Assembly: GCF_008000895.1 (NCBI RefSeq) | Contig: NZ_CP042823.1 | Span: 744,001 to 808,000, forward strand | Reading direction: 5' to 3' | DNA from: Methylobacterium sp. WL1 | GTDB lineage: Bacteria > Pseudomonadota > Alphaproteobacteria > Rhizobiales > Beijerinckiaceae | DNA: 64,000 nt | Part shown: in pieces, positions 7,383 through 15,240 of the stretch | Layout: each line of letters begins with the position of its first letter | Numbering within the stretch: the stretch's first letter is position 1 | Made by a program: the position numbers and the translations under genes | The notes under the pieces: model-generated | Seen by the model: the letters and a program-made list of their open reading frames with translations, nothing else | Told to the model about the DNA's origin: nothing | Databases searched by the model: none

Positions 7383-8983
7383 CCCAGCACGTCTCGCCCC
7401 CCCTCGTCCTGATCCCCGAGACCGCCCCGTTCGACGCCGACCAGCGCTCGTGGCTCTCCGGCTACTTCGCCGCCCTGCTCGGCCCCGCCGTGACGGGAGC
7501 CACAGCCCTAGCGCCGGGCGAGGCCTCCGCCGCCGGCCCCAAGCTGGCCGACAACGACGACGCGCCCTGGCACGACCCCTCCGTGCCGATCGGCGACCGG
7601 ATGGCGATGGCCAAGGACCGGCCCGAGCCGCAGAAGCTCATGGCCGCCATGGCCCAGCAGGATTGCGGCCAGTGCGGCTACAACTGCGCCGACTACGCCA
7701 ACGCGATCTTCCTGAAGAACGAGGAGCGCCTGAATCTTTGCCAGCCCGGCGGCAAGGAGACCCTGCGCATGCTCAAGAAGCTGGACGAGGAATTCGGCAC
7801 CGCCGGCGGCGCGCCCGTGTCCCCGATGGCCGAGGGCGACACACCGAAGCAAACGGCCGATCTCGGCCCCCTGGGCTTCTGCCGCGAGAACCCGGTCGAG
7901 GCGCTGTTCCTGTCCCGCCGCCGACTCAACGAGCCGGGCGGCGAGAAGGAGACCTGGCACATCGAGATCGGCCTGGACGGCACGCCGATCACCTACGAGG
8001 CCGGCGATTCGCTCGGCCTGTTCCCGGCCAACGCCCCGGCTCTGGTGGACGCGGTGATCGCCGAACTCGGCGCCCGGCCCGAGCGGATGATCGGGACCCA
8101 GACCCTGCGCGACCACCTGCTCACGGACTACGCGCTCGGCGCCGCGCCGGACAACCTCTACCAGCTGCTGTCGCTGCTCACCTCGGGAGCGGCGCGCAAG
8201 AAGGCGCAGGCGCTGGCCTCGGGCGAGGACCCGGACGGGGACGCCGCCTATCTCGATGTGCTCGGCGCCCTGCACAAGTTCCCCGGCGCCCGGCCCGACG
8301 CGGAGGTCTTCTTGGAAGCTTTGGACGAGCTTCAACCGAGGCTCTACTCGATCTCGTCCTCGCCCAAGATGGATGCCGGCCGCGTCTCGCTGACCGTCGA
8401 TGCGGTGCGCTACAACCACCGCTCCCGGCTGCGGCTCGGCGTGGCCTCGACCCATCTCGGCGAGCGCCTGCCCGAGCAGACCAAGGTGAAGATCTACCTC
8501 CAGAAGGCCCACGGCTTCGCCCTGCCGGCGGACCTGTCCAAGGACGTGATCATGTGCGGCCCCGGCACCGGCATCGCGCCGTTCCGGTCGTTCCTGCGCG
8601 AGCGCGCCGCCACGAACGCCCCCGGCCGCAACTGGCTGTTCTACGGCCACCAGCGCCAGGCCACGGACTTCTTCTACAAGGACGAGCTCAACACGCTGAA
8701 GGACGACAAGGTGCTCAACCGCCTGTCGCTCGCCTGGTCCCGGGACGGCAGCGAGAAGACCTACGTCCAGGACCGGATGCGCGAGAACGGCGCCGACCTG
8801 TGGAAGTGGCTCGAAGGCGGCGCGCATTTCTACGTCTGCGGCGATGCCAAGCGCATGGCCAAGGACGTGGAGCGGGCGATCATCGACGTGGCGGCGCAGT
8901 TCGGGGGCAAGAGCCCCGAGGACGCGGTGGCGTATCTCGGCGCACTCAAGAAGGCTGGCCGCTACCAGGCCGACGTGTACTGA
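7379..8983 (+). CDS. 4Fe-4S / FAD / NADPH reductase (CysJ-like), electron donor for NirA
   Basis: 534 residues. Residues about 90-125 hold a C-x2-C-x3-C-x17-C motif (Cys96, 99, 103, 121; DCGQCGYNCADYA) like the single-cluster Fe-S domain of RnfB-type proteins. The rest is the FAD-plus-NADPH half of sulfite reductase alpha subunits: FAD motif RLYSISSSPK, NADPH motif GPGTGIAPFRSFLRER and a C-terminal aromatic (DVY) as in CysJ/CPR. The flavodoxin (FMN) domain of CysJ is absent and the Fe-S domain takes its place in the chain. The ATG overlaps the nirA stop by 4 nt, so the two are made together; oxidation of NADPH to feed nitrite reduction is inferred. Confidence 0.88.
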   Translation: MTQHVSPPLVLIPETAPFDADQRSWLSGYFAALLGPAVTGATALAPGEASAAGPKLADNDDAPWHDPSVPIGDRMAMAKDRPEPQKLMAAMAQQDCGQCGYNCADYANAIFLKNEERLNLCQPGGKETLRMLKKLDEEFGTAGGAPVSPMAEGDTPKQTADLGPLGFCRENPVEALFLSRRRLNEPGGEKETWHIEIGLDGTPITYEAGDSLGLFPANAPALVDAVIAELGARPERMIGTQTLRDHLLTDYALGAAPDNLYQLLSLLTSGAARKKAQALASGEDPDGDAAYLDVLGALHKFPGARPDAEVFLEALDELQPRLYSISSSPKMDAGRVSLTVDAVRYNHRSRLRLGVASTHLGERLPEQTKVKIYLQKAHGFALPADLSKDVIMCGPGTGIAPFRSFLRERAATNAPGRNWLFYGHQRQATDFFYKDELNTLKDDKVLNRLSLAWSRDGSEKTYVQDRMRENGADLWKWLEGGAHFYVCGDAKRMAKDVERAIIDVAAQFGGKSPEDAVAYLGALKKAGRYQADVY

Positions 8984-8993
8984 GCCCGTGAAA

Positions 8994-9018
8994 CCCTCCC
9001 CCCCTCTGCGGGGGAGGG
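8994..9018. repeat. GC-rich interspersed palindrome
   Basis: A perfect 9-bp inverted repeat, CCCTCCCCC (8994-9002) and GGGGGAGGG (9010-9018), with a 7-nt loop, between the flavoprotein gene and nasA. There is no T-tract, so it is more like a dispersed palindromic element than an intrinsic terminator. Confidence 0.5.
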
Positions 9019-9024
9019 AATAGG

Positions 9025-9040
9025 CGGCCCGCCTCTTGCG
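9025..9040 (+). promoter_or_regulatory. Possible internal sigma-54-like promoter before nasA
   Basis: CGGCCCGCCTCTTGCG has the GG-N10-GC spacing (GG 9026-9027, GC 9038-9039) and a perfect TTGC, with mismatches in the -24 element. It would start transcription near 9051, 26 nt before the nasA ATG. It also forms a GGCGGCC/GGCCGCC inverted repeat and may just be part of the adjacent palindromic element. Confidence 0.3.
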
Positions 9041-9076
9041 GCCGCCGTCGAACACAGAAGTTTCGAGGATTCAGCC

Positions 9077-11773
9077 ATGACCCTGTCCGTGGCAGACCCG
9101 GCGGTGCGGACAACCTGCCCCTATTGCGGTGTCGGGTGCGGCGTTCTCGCGACCCCGGACGGGAACGGCGGCGCGGCGATCGCGGGCGATTCCGAGCACC
9201 CGGCCAATTTCGGCCGGCTCTGCTCGAAGGGCTCGGCACTCGGCGAGACCCTGTCGCTGGAGAACCGCCTGCTCCACCCGCAGGTCGATGGCGTCCAGGC
9301 CTCGTGGGACGCGGCGCTGTCGACCGTGTCGGAAAAACTGCGCGCGGTGGCCGAGGCGCACGGTCCGGAATCGATCGCGTTCTACCTCTCGGGGCAGCTT
9401 CTCACCGAGGATTACTACGTCGCCAACAAGCTGGCGAAGGGCTTCATCGGCACGCCGCATGTCGACACCAATTCGCGGCTCTGCATGTCGAGCGCGGTGG
9501 CGGCCCATCGCCGCGCCTTCGGCTCGGACACCGTACCGGGCTGCTACGAGGACTTGGACGAGGCCGACCTGATCGTCATGGTCGGGTCCAACGCCGCCTG
9601 GTGCCACCCGGTGCTGTTCCGCCGCATGGCCGACGCCAAGGCCCGTCGGGGCACCAAGTTCGTGGTGATCGACCCGCGCCGGACCCAGACCGGCCAGGAG
9701 GCCGACCTGTTCCTCGGGATCCGGCCCGGCAGCGACGTGGCGCTGTTCTCGGGGCTGCTCGTGCACCTTTCGGATAACGGCTTCCGCGACCGGGCCTTCG
9801 TGGAGGCCCACACCGCCGGGCTCGATGCCGCCCTGGATCGCGCCCGCCTCATCGCGCCGGACGTGGCGACGGTCGCCGCCGCGACGGGGGTACCGCTCGC
9901 CGACATCGCCGCCTTCTACGACCTGTTCGCGGGCACCCGCCGGGTGGTCACCGCCTTCTCGCAGGGTGTGAACCAGTCGGCCCAAGGGACCGACAAGGGC
10001 AACAGCATCATCAACTGCCACCTGATCACCGGCCGCATCGGCGAGACCGGGATGGGGCCGTTCTCGCTCACCGGCCAGCCCAACGCCATGGGCGGCCGCG
10101 AGGTCGGGGGTCTGGCCAACATGCTGGCCGCCCACATGCACTTCGCCCCCGAGGAGGTGGACCGGGTGCGCCGGTTCTGGGGTGCGCCCCGGATCGTCAC
10201 CGGCGAGGGCATGAAGGCGGTGGCCCTGTTCGAGGCGATCTGCCGGGGCAGGATCAAGGCCCTGTGGGTGATGGGCACCAACCCGCTGGTCTCGATGCCG
10301 CGGGCCGACGTGATCCGCGACGCCCTCGACGGGCTCGACCTCTACGTCGTCTCCGAGGTGATGGCCGATTCCGACACGGTGCGGGGTCTCGGCAAGACTA
10401 CGGTGCTGCTGCCCGCGCTCGCCTGGGGCGAGAAGGACGGCACGGTCACCAATTCCGAACGGCGGATCTCCCGGCAGCGCCGGTTCCTGGCGCCCCCAGG
10501 CGAGGCGCGGGCCGACTGGGCGGTGCTGTCCGACATCGGCCGCCGGCTCGGCCACGGCCGGGCCTTCGCGTTCGACTCCGCGGCGGCGGTGTTCCGCGAG
10601 CATGCCGGGCTCTCGGCCTACGAGAACAACGGCACCCGCGACTTCGATCTCGGCGCGCTCACCGACATCGGCGACGCCGCCTACGAGAGCGCCTTGCCGG
10701 TGCAATGGCCGATCCCGAAGCGCTCCGGCCCGCGGGGCGCGCCGCAGGGCAAGGCCCGGCTGTTCGGCGACGGGCGGTTCTACACCTTCGACCGGCGCGC
10801 CCGCTTCGTGGCGGTGCAGCCACCGGCCCTCGCGCAGGCGATCTCGGAGGCGTTCCCATTCGTGCTCAACACCGGCCGGGTGCGCGACCACTGGCACACG
10901 ATGACCCGCACCGGGAAAAGCCAGCGCCTCTCGGCGCACCGTGCCGTGCCGTTCGTCGAGGTGCATCCGGACGACGCGGCCGGCCTCGGCCTCACCGAGG
11001 GCGGCATCGCCCGCCTGTGGACCGAGCACGGCGAAGCCGAATTGGAGGTGATGGTCACGGACACGGTGGTACCGGGCTGCCTGTTCATGCCGATGCACTG
11101 GGGCAGCGCCCACGCGTCGAAGGCCCGGGTCGGGGCCCTGGTCCGCGGCGTGCCGGACCCGGTCTCGGGCCAGCCCGAGTTGAAGGCGACGCCTGTCGCC
11201 ATCGCGCCCGTCGCCTACCGGGCTCGGGGCTTCCTGCTGTCGCGCCGTCAGGTGGCGCTGCCGGAGGGCTGGTGGTGGGCGCGGGCGGCGATCACTGGCG
11301 GATGGGGCGTACAATTCGCCACCGCGGCCAGTTCCAGCGCCGTGGCGCTGATGGTCCGCGGGCTGATCCAGAGCGAGGCGCTCGCCGGCTACGAACTCGC
11401 CGAATACGCCGACCATGCCCGCGACCGCTACCGCTGCGCCGTCTACGACGGTGCGCGGCTGGTCGCGTGCCTCGCCTATGCCCCCGCGGAGGCCCGCCCG
11501 GACTGGGAAACGGCCAAGGCCCTGTTCGCCATCGAGGCCCCCGAGGCGGCCGAGCGCCGTGCCCTGCTCTCGGGCCGTGCCGCCACCGCGCCGGCCGGCC
11601 CGGTGGTCTGCGCCTGCCATGGGGTCGGTGCCGACGTGATCGCCGCGACCATCGCGGCGGGGGCCGGATCCGTCGCGGCGGTGGGCGCGGCCTGCAAGGC
11701 GGGCACGAATTGCGGCTCCTGCATCCCCGAGATCCGCAAGATGCTCCCCGGCCAGACTGCCCGCGCCGCATGA
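9077..11773 (+). CDS. nasA: Assimilatory nitrate reductase catalytic subunit NasA
   Basis: 898 residues of the molybdopterin-bisMGD oxidoreductase family. An N-terminal 4Fe-4S site is formed by Cys14, Cys17, Cys21 and Cys49 (TCPYCGVGCGVL...CSKG); Mo-cofactor domains follow through about residue 690 (including NSRLCMSSAV and GPFSLTGQPNAMGGREVGG). At about 840-890 there is a BFD-like 2Fe-2S domain with Cys845, Cys847, Cys879 and Cys882. It reduces nitrate to nitrite in the cytoplasm; no Tat signal is present. Electrons probably come from the FAD reductase encoded at 4200-5468 through the BFD tail (inference). It is separated from the upstream gene by a palindromic element, so it may have its own promoter. 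Confidence 0.93.
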   Translation: MTLSVADPAVRTTCPYCGVGCGVLATPDGNGGAAIAGDSEHPANFGRLCSKGSALGETLSLENRLLHPQVDGVQASWDAALSTVSEKLRAVAEAHGPESIAFYLSGQLLTEDYYVANKLAKGFIGTPHVDTNSRLCMSSAVAAHRRAFGSDTVPGCYEDLDEADLIVMVGSNAAWCHPVLFRRMADAKARRGTKFVVIDPRRTQTGQEADLFLGIRPGSDVALFSGLLVHLSDNGFRDRAFVEAHTAGLDAALDRARLIAPDVATVAAATGVPLADIAAFYDLFAGTRRVVTAFSQGVNQSAQGTDKGNSIINCHLITGRIGETGMGPFSLTGQPNAMGGREVGGLANMLAAHMHFAPEEVDRVRRFWGAPRIVTGEGMKAVALFEAICRGRIKALWVMGTNPLVSMPRADVIRDALDGLDLYVVSEVMADSDTVRGLGKTTVLLPALAWGEKDGTVTNSERRISRQRRFLAPPGEARADWAVLSDIGRRLGHGRAFAFDSAAAVFREHAGLSAYENNGTRDFDLGALTDIGDAAYESALPVQWPIPKRSGPRGAPQGKARLFGDGRFYTFDRRARFVAVQPPALAQAISEAFPFVLNTGRVRDHWHTMTRTGKSQRLSAHRAVPFVEVHPDDAAGLGLTEGGIARLWTEHGEAELEVMVTDTVVPGCLFMPMHWGSAHASKARVGALVRGVPDPVSGQPELKATPVAIAPVAYRARGFLLSRRQVALPEGWWWARAAITGGWGVQFATAASSSAVALMVRGLIQSEALAGYELAEYADHARDRYRCAVYDGARLVACLAYAPAEARPDWETAKALFAIEAPEAAERRALLSGRAATAPAGPVVCACHGVGADVIAATIAAGAGSVAAVGAACKAGTNCGSCIPEIRKMLPGQTARAA

Positions 11774-11825
11774 TTCTTTGATATATGCCCAATCGAGAAC
11801 GGATCGGCCCGTCCCGCCAGCCCCT

Positions 11826-11881
11826 CTCATCCTGAGATGCGGGCGCGGAGCGGCAGCGGCGACGCGGCACCTCAGGATGAG
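11826..11881. repeat. Interspersed inverted repeat (CTCATCCTGAG type)
   Basis: Perfect 11-bp inverted arms, CTCATCCTGAG (11826-11836) and CTCAGGATGAG (11871-11881), enclose a GC-rich core that can fold further. It lies between nasA and cysG. Similar CTCATCCTGAGG elements are common between genes in Methylobacterium and Bradyrhizobium (general knowledge). There is no T-tract. Confidence 0.6.
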
Positions 11882-11927
11882 GTTGTCGGTTGGGATGACC
11901 GGCACGATGTAGGCTCAGGATAGATTC

Positions 11928-13406
11928 GTGACCGACACCCCAAGCCTCCTGCGCGCGGCCCGCGCACCCCGCGAGACCCAATCCGCCGGCCTGGAGCCGC
12001 TGGCGGTGCTGCCGGTGTTCGTGCCCCTGCGAGGCAAGCGGGTGGTGCTCGCCGGATCCTCGGGCGGGGCGCCTTGGAAGGTGAAGGTCCTGGCCGCCGC
12101 AGGCGCCCATGTCGACGTCTACGCGCCGCAGCCCAGCGACGAGCTCCGTGCGGTGCCGGACGAGATCGTCGACGGCAGCGTGGCCCTTCACGAGCGCGCC
12201 TGGACACTCGACGACCTCTGGGGGGCCGCCTTCTGCATCGGCGCCATGGAGGACGAGGCCGACTGCGTCGCCTTCGTAGTCGCGGCCCGCGGCGCCGGCG
12301 CGATCGTCAACGCGGTGGACCGGCCGCACCTGTGCGACGTCAAGTTCGGCGCCATCGTCAACCGCTCGCCCCTGGTCGTCGGCATCTCCACGGAGGGCGC
12401 GGCGCCGGTCTTCGGCCAGACCGTGCGCGCCCGGATCGAGGCGATGCTGCCGCGCGGGTTCAGTCGCTGGGTCGGGGCCGCCCGCGACTGGCGGGACGGC
12501 GTCACCGCCCGGTTCCACGGGTTCAGTGAGCGACGCAGCTTCTGGGAACGCTTCACCGATCGCGCCTTCGCGGAGCCGGACCGCGCTCCGACGCAACAGG
12601 ACCTCGCCGAGCTGCTGGGGGAGACCGAGGTGGCGCCGAAGGGCGGCGCGGTGAGCCTCGTCGGCGCCGGTCCGGGCGACGCGGAGCTGCTCACGCTCAA
12701 GGCCCTGCGGGCGCTGCGCAACGCCGACGTGATCCTGTACGACGACCTCGTCGCCCCCGAGATCCTGGACTATGCCCGCCGGGAGGCGCGGACCATGCTG
12801 GTCGGCAAGACCGGTCACGGCCCGTCCTGCCGCCAGGACGACATCAACGCGCTGATGGTTCAGCTGGCCCGCACCGGCAAGCAGGTGGTGCGGCTGAAAT
12901 CCGGCGATCCGCTGGTGTTCGGCCGGGCCGGCGAGGAGATCGATGCCTGCCGGGCTGCGGGCATTCCCGTCACCGTGGTGCCGGGCATCTCGGCCGCGCA
13001 GGGGGCCGCGGCCGCGCTGGGCCTGTCGCTGACCCACCGCGACGCTGCCCGCCGTCTGCAATTCGTCACCGGCCACGACCGCCGCGGCGCCCTGCCGGAC
13101 GACCTGAACTGGGGTGCCCTCGCCGATCCGAGCGTCACCACGGTGGTCTACATGCCCAAGCGCACGCTCCGCGCGCTGCTGGCCCGGGCCGTGGACGAGG
13201 GGCTGGCGCCCGCGACCCCGGCGCTCCTCGTCTTCAACGTCAGCCGCCCGAACCAGGCCTCGCTGCGCGGCACCGCCGCCGACCTTGCCGACCGGGTCGA
13301 GGCTGCGGGCCTCGACGGGCCCGCGCTGCTGATGGTCGGCGAGGCCTTTTCGGAGACGCGGGCGGCGGTGGCCCCCGAGACGGTGCCGGAGCGTTTGGCG
13401 ATCTGA
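11928..13406 (+). CDS. cysG: Siroheme synthase CysG (uroporphyrinogen methyltransferase plus precorrin-2 oxidase/chelatase)
   Basis: 492 residues. Residues about 28-225 are the precorrin-2 dehydrogenase/ferrochelatase half and about 240-475 the SAM-dependent uroporphyrinogen III methyltransferase (SLVGAGPGDAELLTL, VVRLKSGDPLVFGRAGEE, VVPGISAAQGAAA). It supplies siroheme to NirA. Two oddities lie in the N-terminal half: the NAD-binding loop reads AGSSGGAP instead of GGG-type, and the segment equivalent to the conserved I-D-R-S-P reads IVNRSP, with Asn145 where Met8p/CysG have the catalytic Asp. The start is GTG (11928). Its place after nasA fits the pathway. Confidence 0.92.
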   Translation: MTDTPSLLRAARAPRETQSAGLEPLAVLPVFVPLRGKRVVLAGSSGGAPWKVKVLAAAGAHVDVYAPQPSDELRAVPDEIVDGSVALHERAWTLDDLWGAAFCIGAMEDEADCVAFVVAARGAGAIVNAVDRPHLCDVKFGAIVNRSPLVVGISTEGAAPVFGQTVRARIEAMLPRGFSRWVGAARDWRDGVTARFHGFSERRSFWERFTDRAFAEPDRAPTQQDLAELLGETEVAPKGGAVSLVGAGPGDAELLTLKALRALRNADVILYDDLVAPEILDYARREARTMLVGKTGHGPSCRQDDINALMVQLARTGKQVVRLKSGDPLVFGRAGEEIDACRAAGIPVTVVPGISAAQGAAAALGLSLTHRDAARRLQFVTGHDRRGALPDDLNWGALADPSVTTVVYMPKRTLRALLARAVDEGLAPATPALLVFNVSRPNQASLRGTAADLADRVEAAGLDGPALLMVGEAFSETRAAVAPETVPERLAI

Positions 13407-13495
13407 GGCCGAGACGGATCGGTCCTGGGTCGAAAGTCGGTACTGATCCCGGCATCGCGTTACGCCCCGAGGAATGAAATCTCTCGACGATCGCG

Positions 13496-13668
13496 ATGCG
13501 AGCCGTGCTGGCGAACCGGGCTTTGAGCGTGTCGGATCTGGAGGAGGGTCCGGCCGGTGTGTCGAGCGCAGCGCAGGGCGAGCGGGTCGCGATCCTCAAC
13601 CCCAATCGGGTCATGGCCTAAAAGGCCCCTCCGGCCGCCTGCGAAGCCAGGATGGAGCGGATCGACGC
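13496..13668 (+). pseudogene. Remnant of a Phd/YefM-type antitoxin gene
   Basis: The frame from ATG 13496 gives a typical short antitoxin start with VSDLEEGPAGVSSAAQGERV, then AILNPNRVMA, and a TAA at 13619-13621 where related antitoxins continue with Tyr-Leu-Val-Pro. Beyond the stop the same frame continues with a family-like tail (KAPPAACEARMERID). The coding pattern across the stop indicates a nonsense mutation (Tyr codon to TAA). It is followed at once by a toxin fragment in another frame. Family assignment is by pattern, not by search. Confidence 0.6.
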
Positions 13669-13782
13669 GCCTCCGGGCACCGCTTGGTCTACCGAGTCAG
13701 CGATGCGGCGATCACCGTGACCGTGGTCGCCGTGAGGAAGCTCGGTGGGGATGAGGCGTACCGGACCGCTCGGAACCGTTGA
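13669..13782 (+). pseudogene. Remnant of a RelE/ParE-type toxin gene (C-terminal part only)
   Basis: 38 codons, beginning with ASGHRLVYRVSDAAITVTVV and then AVRKLGGDEAYR and a basic end, resemble the last third of RelE-family toxins (R-x-V/I-Y-R then strand and V-x-V-V-A-V-x-K). It has no start codon or N-terminal half. It joins directly to the antitoxin tail, so an internal deletion probably removed the 3' end of the antitoxin and the 5' part of the toxin. No functional product is expected. Confidence 0.6.
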
Positions 13783-13832
13783 GCGCCGTCGATGCCGCCG
13801 GCGGTTTCCGATGGGCTGAAGCGGCGAGTGGC

Positions 13833-14732
13833 TCAGGTCTCGCCGGCCACGAACGCCCGCATCAGGTAGTTGGCGATCGCCATGGGCGGCGGGGACTGGA
13901 TGCCCTCGGGATGGGTGCCGGCCAGCATGGCGGCGACCGCGGCGCGGTCGAACCAGCGGGCGTCCTCCAATTCGCTCGGATCGGTGACGATGTCGCCGTC
14001 GAGGGCCTCGGCGGCGCAGCCCAGCATCAGCGAGGACGGGAACGGCCAGGGCTGCGAGGTCCGGTAGGTGACCGCGCCGACCCGGATCCGCGTCTCCTCG
14101 AACACCTCCCGGCGCACCGCGTCCTCGATGGTCTCGCCGGGCTCCAGGAAGCCGGCGAGGCAGGAATACATGTGCGGGCGGAAATGTGGGCCGCGCCCGA
14201 GCAGGCAGGTCTCGCCCCGGCGCACCAGCATGATCACCACCGGGTCGACCCGGGGGAAATGGTGGGCGTTGCAGGACGGACATTCCCGGCGGAAGCCCCC
14301 GGCCTTCGCCACGGTGGCCGTGCCGCAATTGGCGCAGAAGCCGTGCCGGGCGTGCCAATCGAGCATCGACTTGGCCACCGCCAGCAGGCCCAGCTCCTCG
14401 GCCTCAACGGCGTTTTCGGTCGCGATGGCGCGCAGGTCTAGGGTACGGGTCTCGCCGGCGGCAAAACCCTCCGCGGCCTCGGCCGGTGCCGACGCGGCGA
14501 AGACCGGCCTTCCGTCCCGATGGCCCAGGAAGATGCGCGTGCCGGACGGGTCCGGCGCTTCGGCCGGGGTGATCAGCGCGGTCGCCCCGCGCAGCACGAT
14601 CCGGTCGCCGCAGATCAGGACGAGGCGCGCGTCCGGCGCGTCGAACGGAGGCACCGCCTCCTCGGGCTGCTCGGCCGAGTGCCGGTCGAGGCGGTTGCGG
14701 ACGAAGCCGAGGGTGTCGCGGGGATCGGTCAT
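13833..14732 (-). CDS. nudC: NAD+ diphosphatase / NAD-capped RNA hydrolase NudC
   Basis: 299 residues. An N-terminal NUDIX-like domain is followed by a zinc ribbon (Cys133, Cys136, Cys151, Cys154) and a catalytic Nudix box at about 194-216 (GFLEPGETIEDAVRREVFEE). The NudC signature SQPWPFPSS is at about 226-234, followed by a C-terminal A-N-Y-L-M-R helix. It hydrolyses NAD(H) to NMN(H) and AMP and can remove NAD caps from RNA. All zinc and metal-binding residues are present. It is 6 nt downstream of the HIT gene on the same strand, so the two are probably cotranscribed. Confidence 0.95.
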   Translation of the reverse strand: MTDPRDTLGFVRNRLDRHSAEQPEEAVPPFDAPDARLVLICGDRIVLRGATALITPAEAPDPSGTRIFLGHRDGRPVFAASAPAEAAEGFAAGETRTLDLRAIATENAVEAEELGLLAVAKSMLDWHARHGFCANCGTATVAKAGGFRRECPSCNAHHFPRVDPVVIMLVRRGETCLLGRGPHFRPHMYSCLAGFLEPGETIEDAVRREVFEETRIRVGAVTYRTSQPWPFPSSLMLGCAAEALDGDIVTDPSELEDARWFDRAAVAAMLAGTHPEGIQSPPPMAIANYLMRAFVAGET

Positions 14733-14738
14733 TCGGGT

Positions 14739-15158
14739 TCAGGCCGCGGAGAACAAGGTGCCGGCGCGCTCGATCAGCTGGGCGCGGGCATGGAACGGGT
14801 AGGGCTTCCGGGTCTCGAAGCCCCAGACCGGCCCGGGCCAGGCCGGGTCGGAGCGGAACCGGCCGATGACGTGGACGTGGAGCTGCGCCACGACATTGCC
14901 CAACGCCCCGACATTGACCTTGTCGGGCTTCGACAGCGCCTGCATCACCCCGGTGGCGATGCGGATCTCCCGCCACAGTGCCCCGGCATCGGCCTCGGAC
15001 AAATCTGTGATCTCGGAGACGTCGGGGCGGCGCGGGACCAAAATCAGCCAGGGGAACCGGGCATCGTCCATCAGCAGGACGCGGCAGAGGGTCAGGTCGC
15101 CCACCTCGACGGTGTCGGCAGAGAGGCGCGGATCGAGGAGGAAGGCGGACTCGGTCAT
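14739..15158 (-). CDS. HIT-family nucleotide-binding protein
   Basis: 139 residues of the histidine triad fold; the C-terminal motif is QLHVHVIGR (His94 and His96). The canonical motif H-x-H-x-H-x-x has a third His at position 98, which here is Ile, so classic nucleotide hydrolase or transferase activity is doubtful although the middle catalytic His is kept. The WPGPVWGFE segment after it is characteristic of this bacterial subgroup. The frame is open to 15290, but the ATG at 15158 starts the domain correctly. It precedes nudC. Confidence 0.88.
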   Translation of the reverse strand: MTESAFLLDPRLSADTVEVGDLTLCRVLLMDDARFPWLILVPRRPDVSEITDLSEADAGALWREIRIATGVMQALSKPDKVNVGALGNVVAQLHVHVIGRFRSDPAWPGPVWGFETRKPYPFHARAQLIERAGTLFSAA

Positions 15159-15240
15159 GGCACGACGGTGTAGCGCAGCCAGCGCGCCGGCGCGCGCCTC
15201 GGATGCGCGGAGTGATGACGCAACCGGCGCAAAGCTTCGG

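Noticed and set aside
9071..11905. Minus-strand open frame of 944 codons opposite nasA
   Set aside because: Antisense shadow of nasA; composition is low-complexity Arg/Gly/Pro and no motif is present.
13833..14732. Reading nudC as a generic MutT protein
   Set aside because: The zinc ribbon and the SQPWPFPSS signature are specific to NudC.
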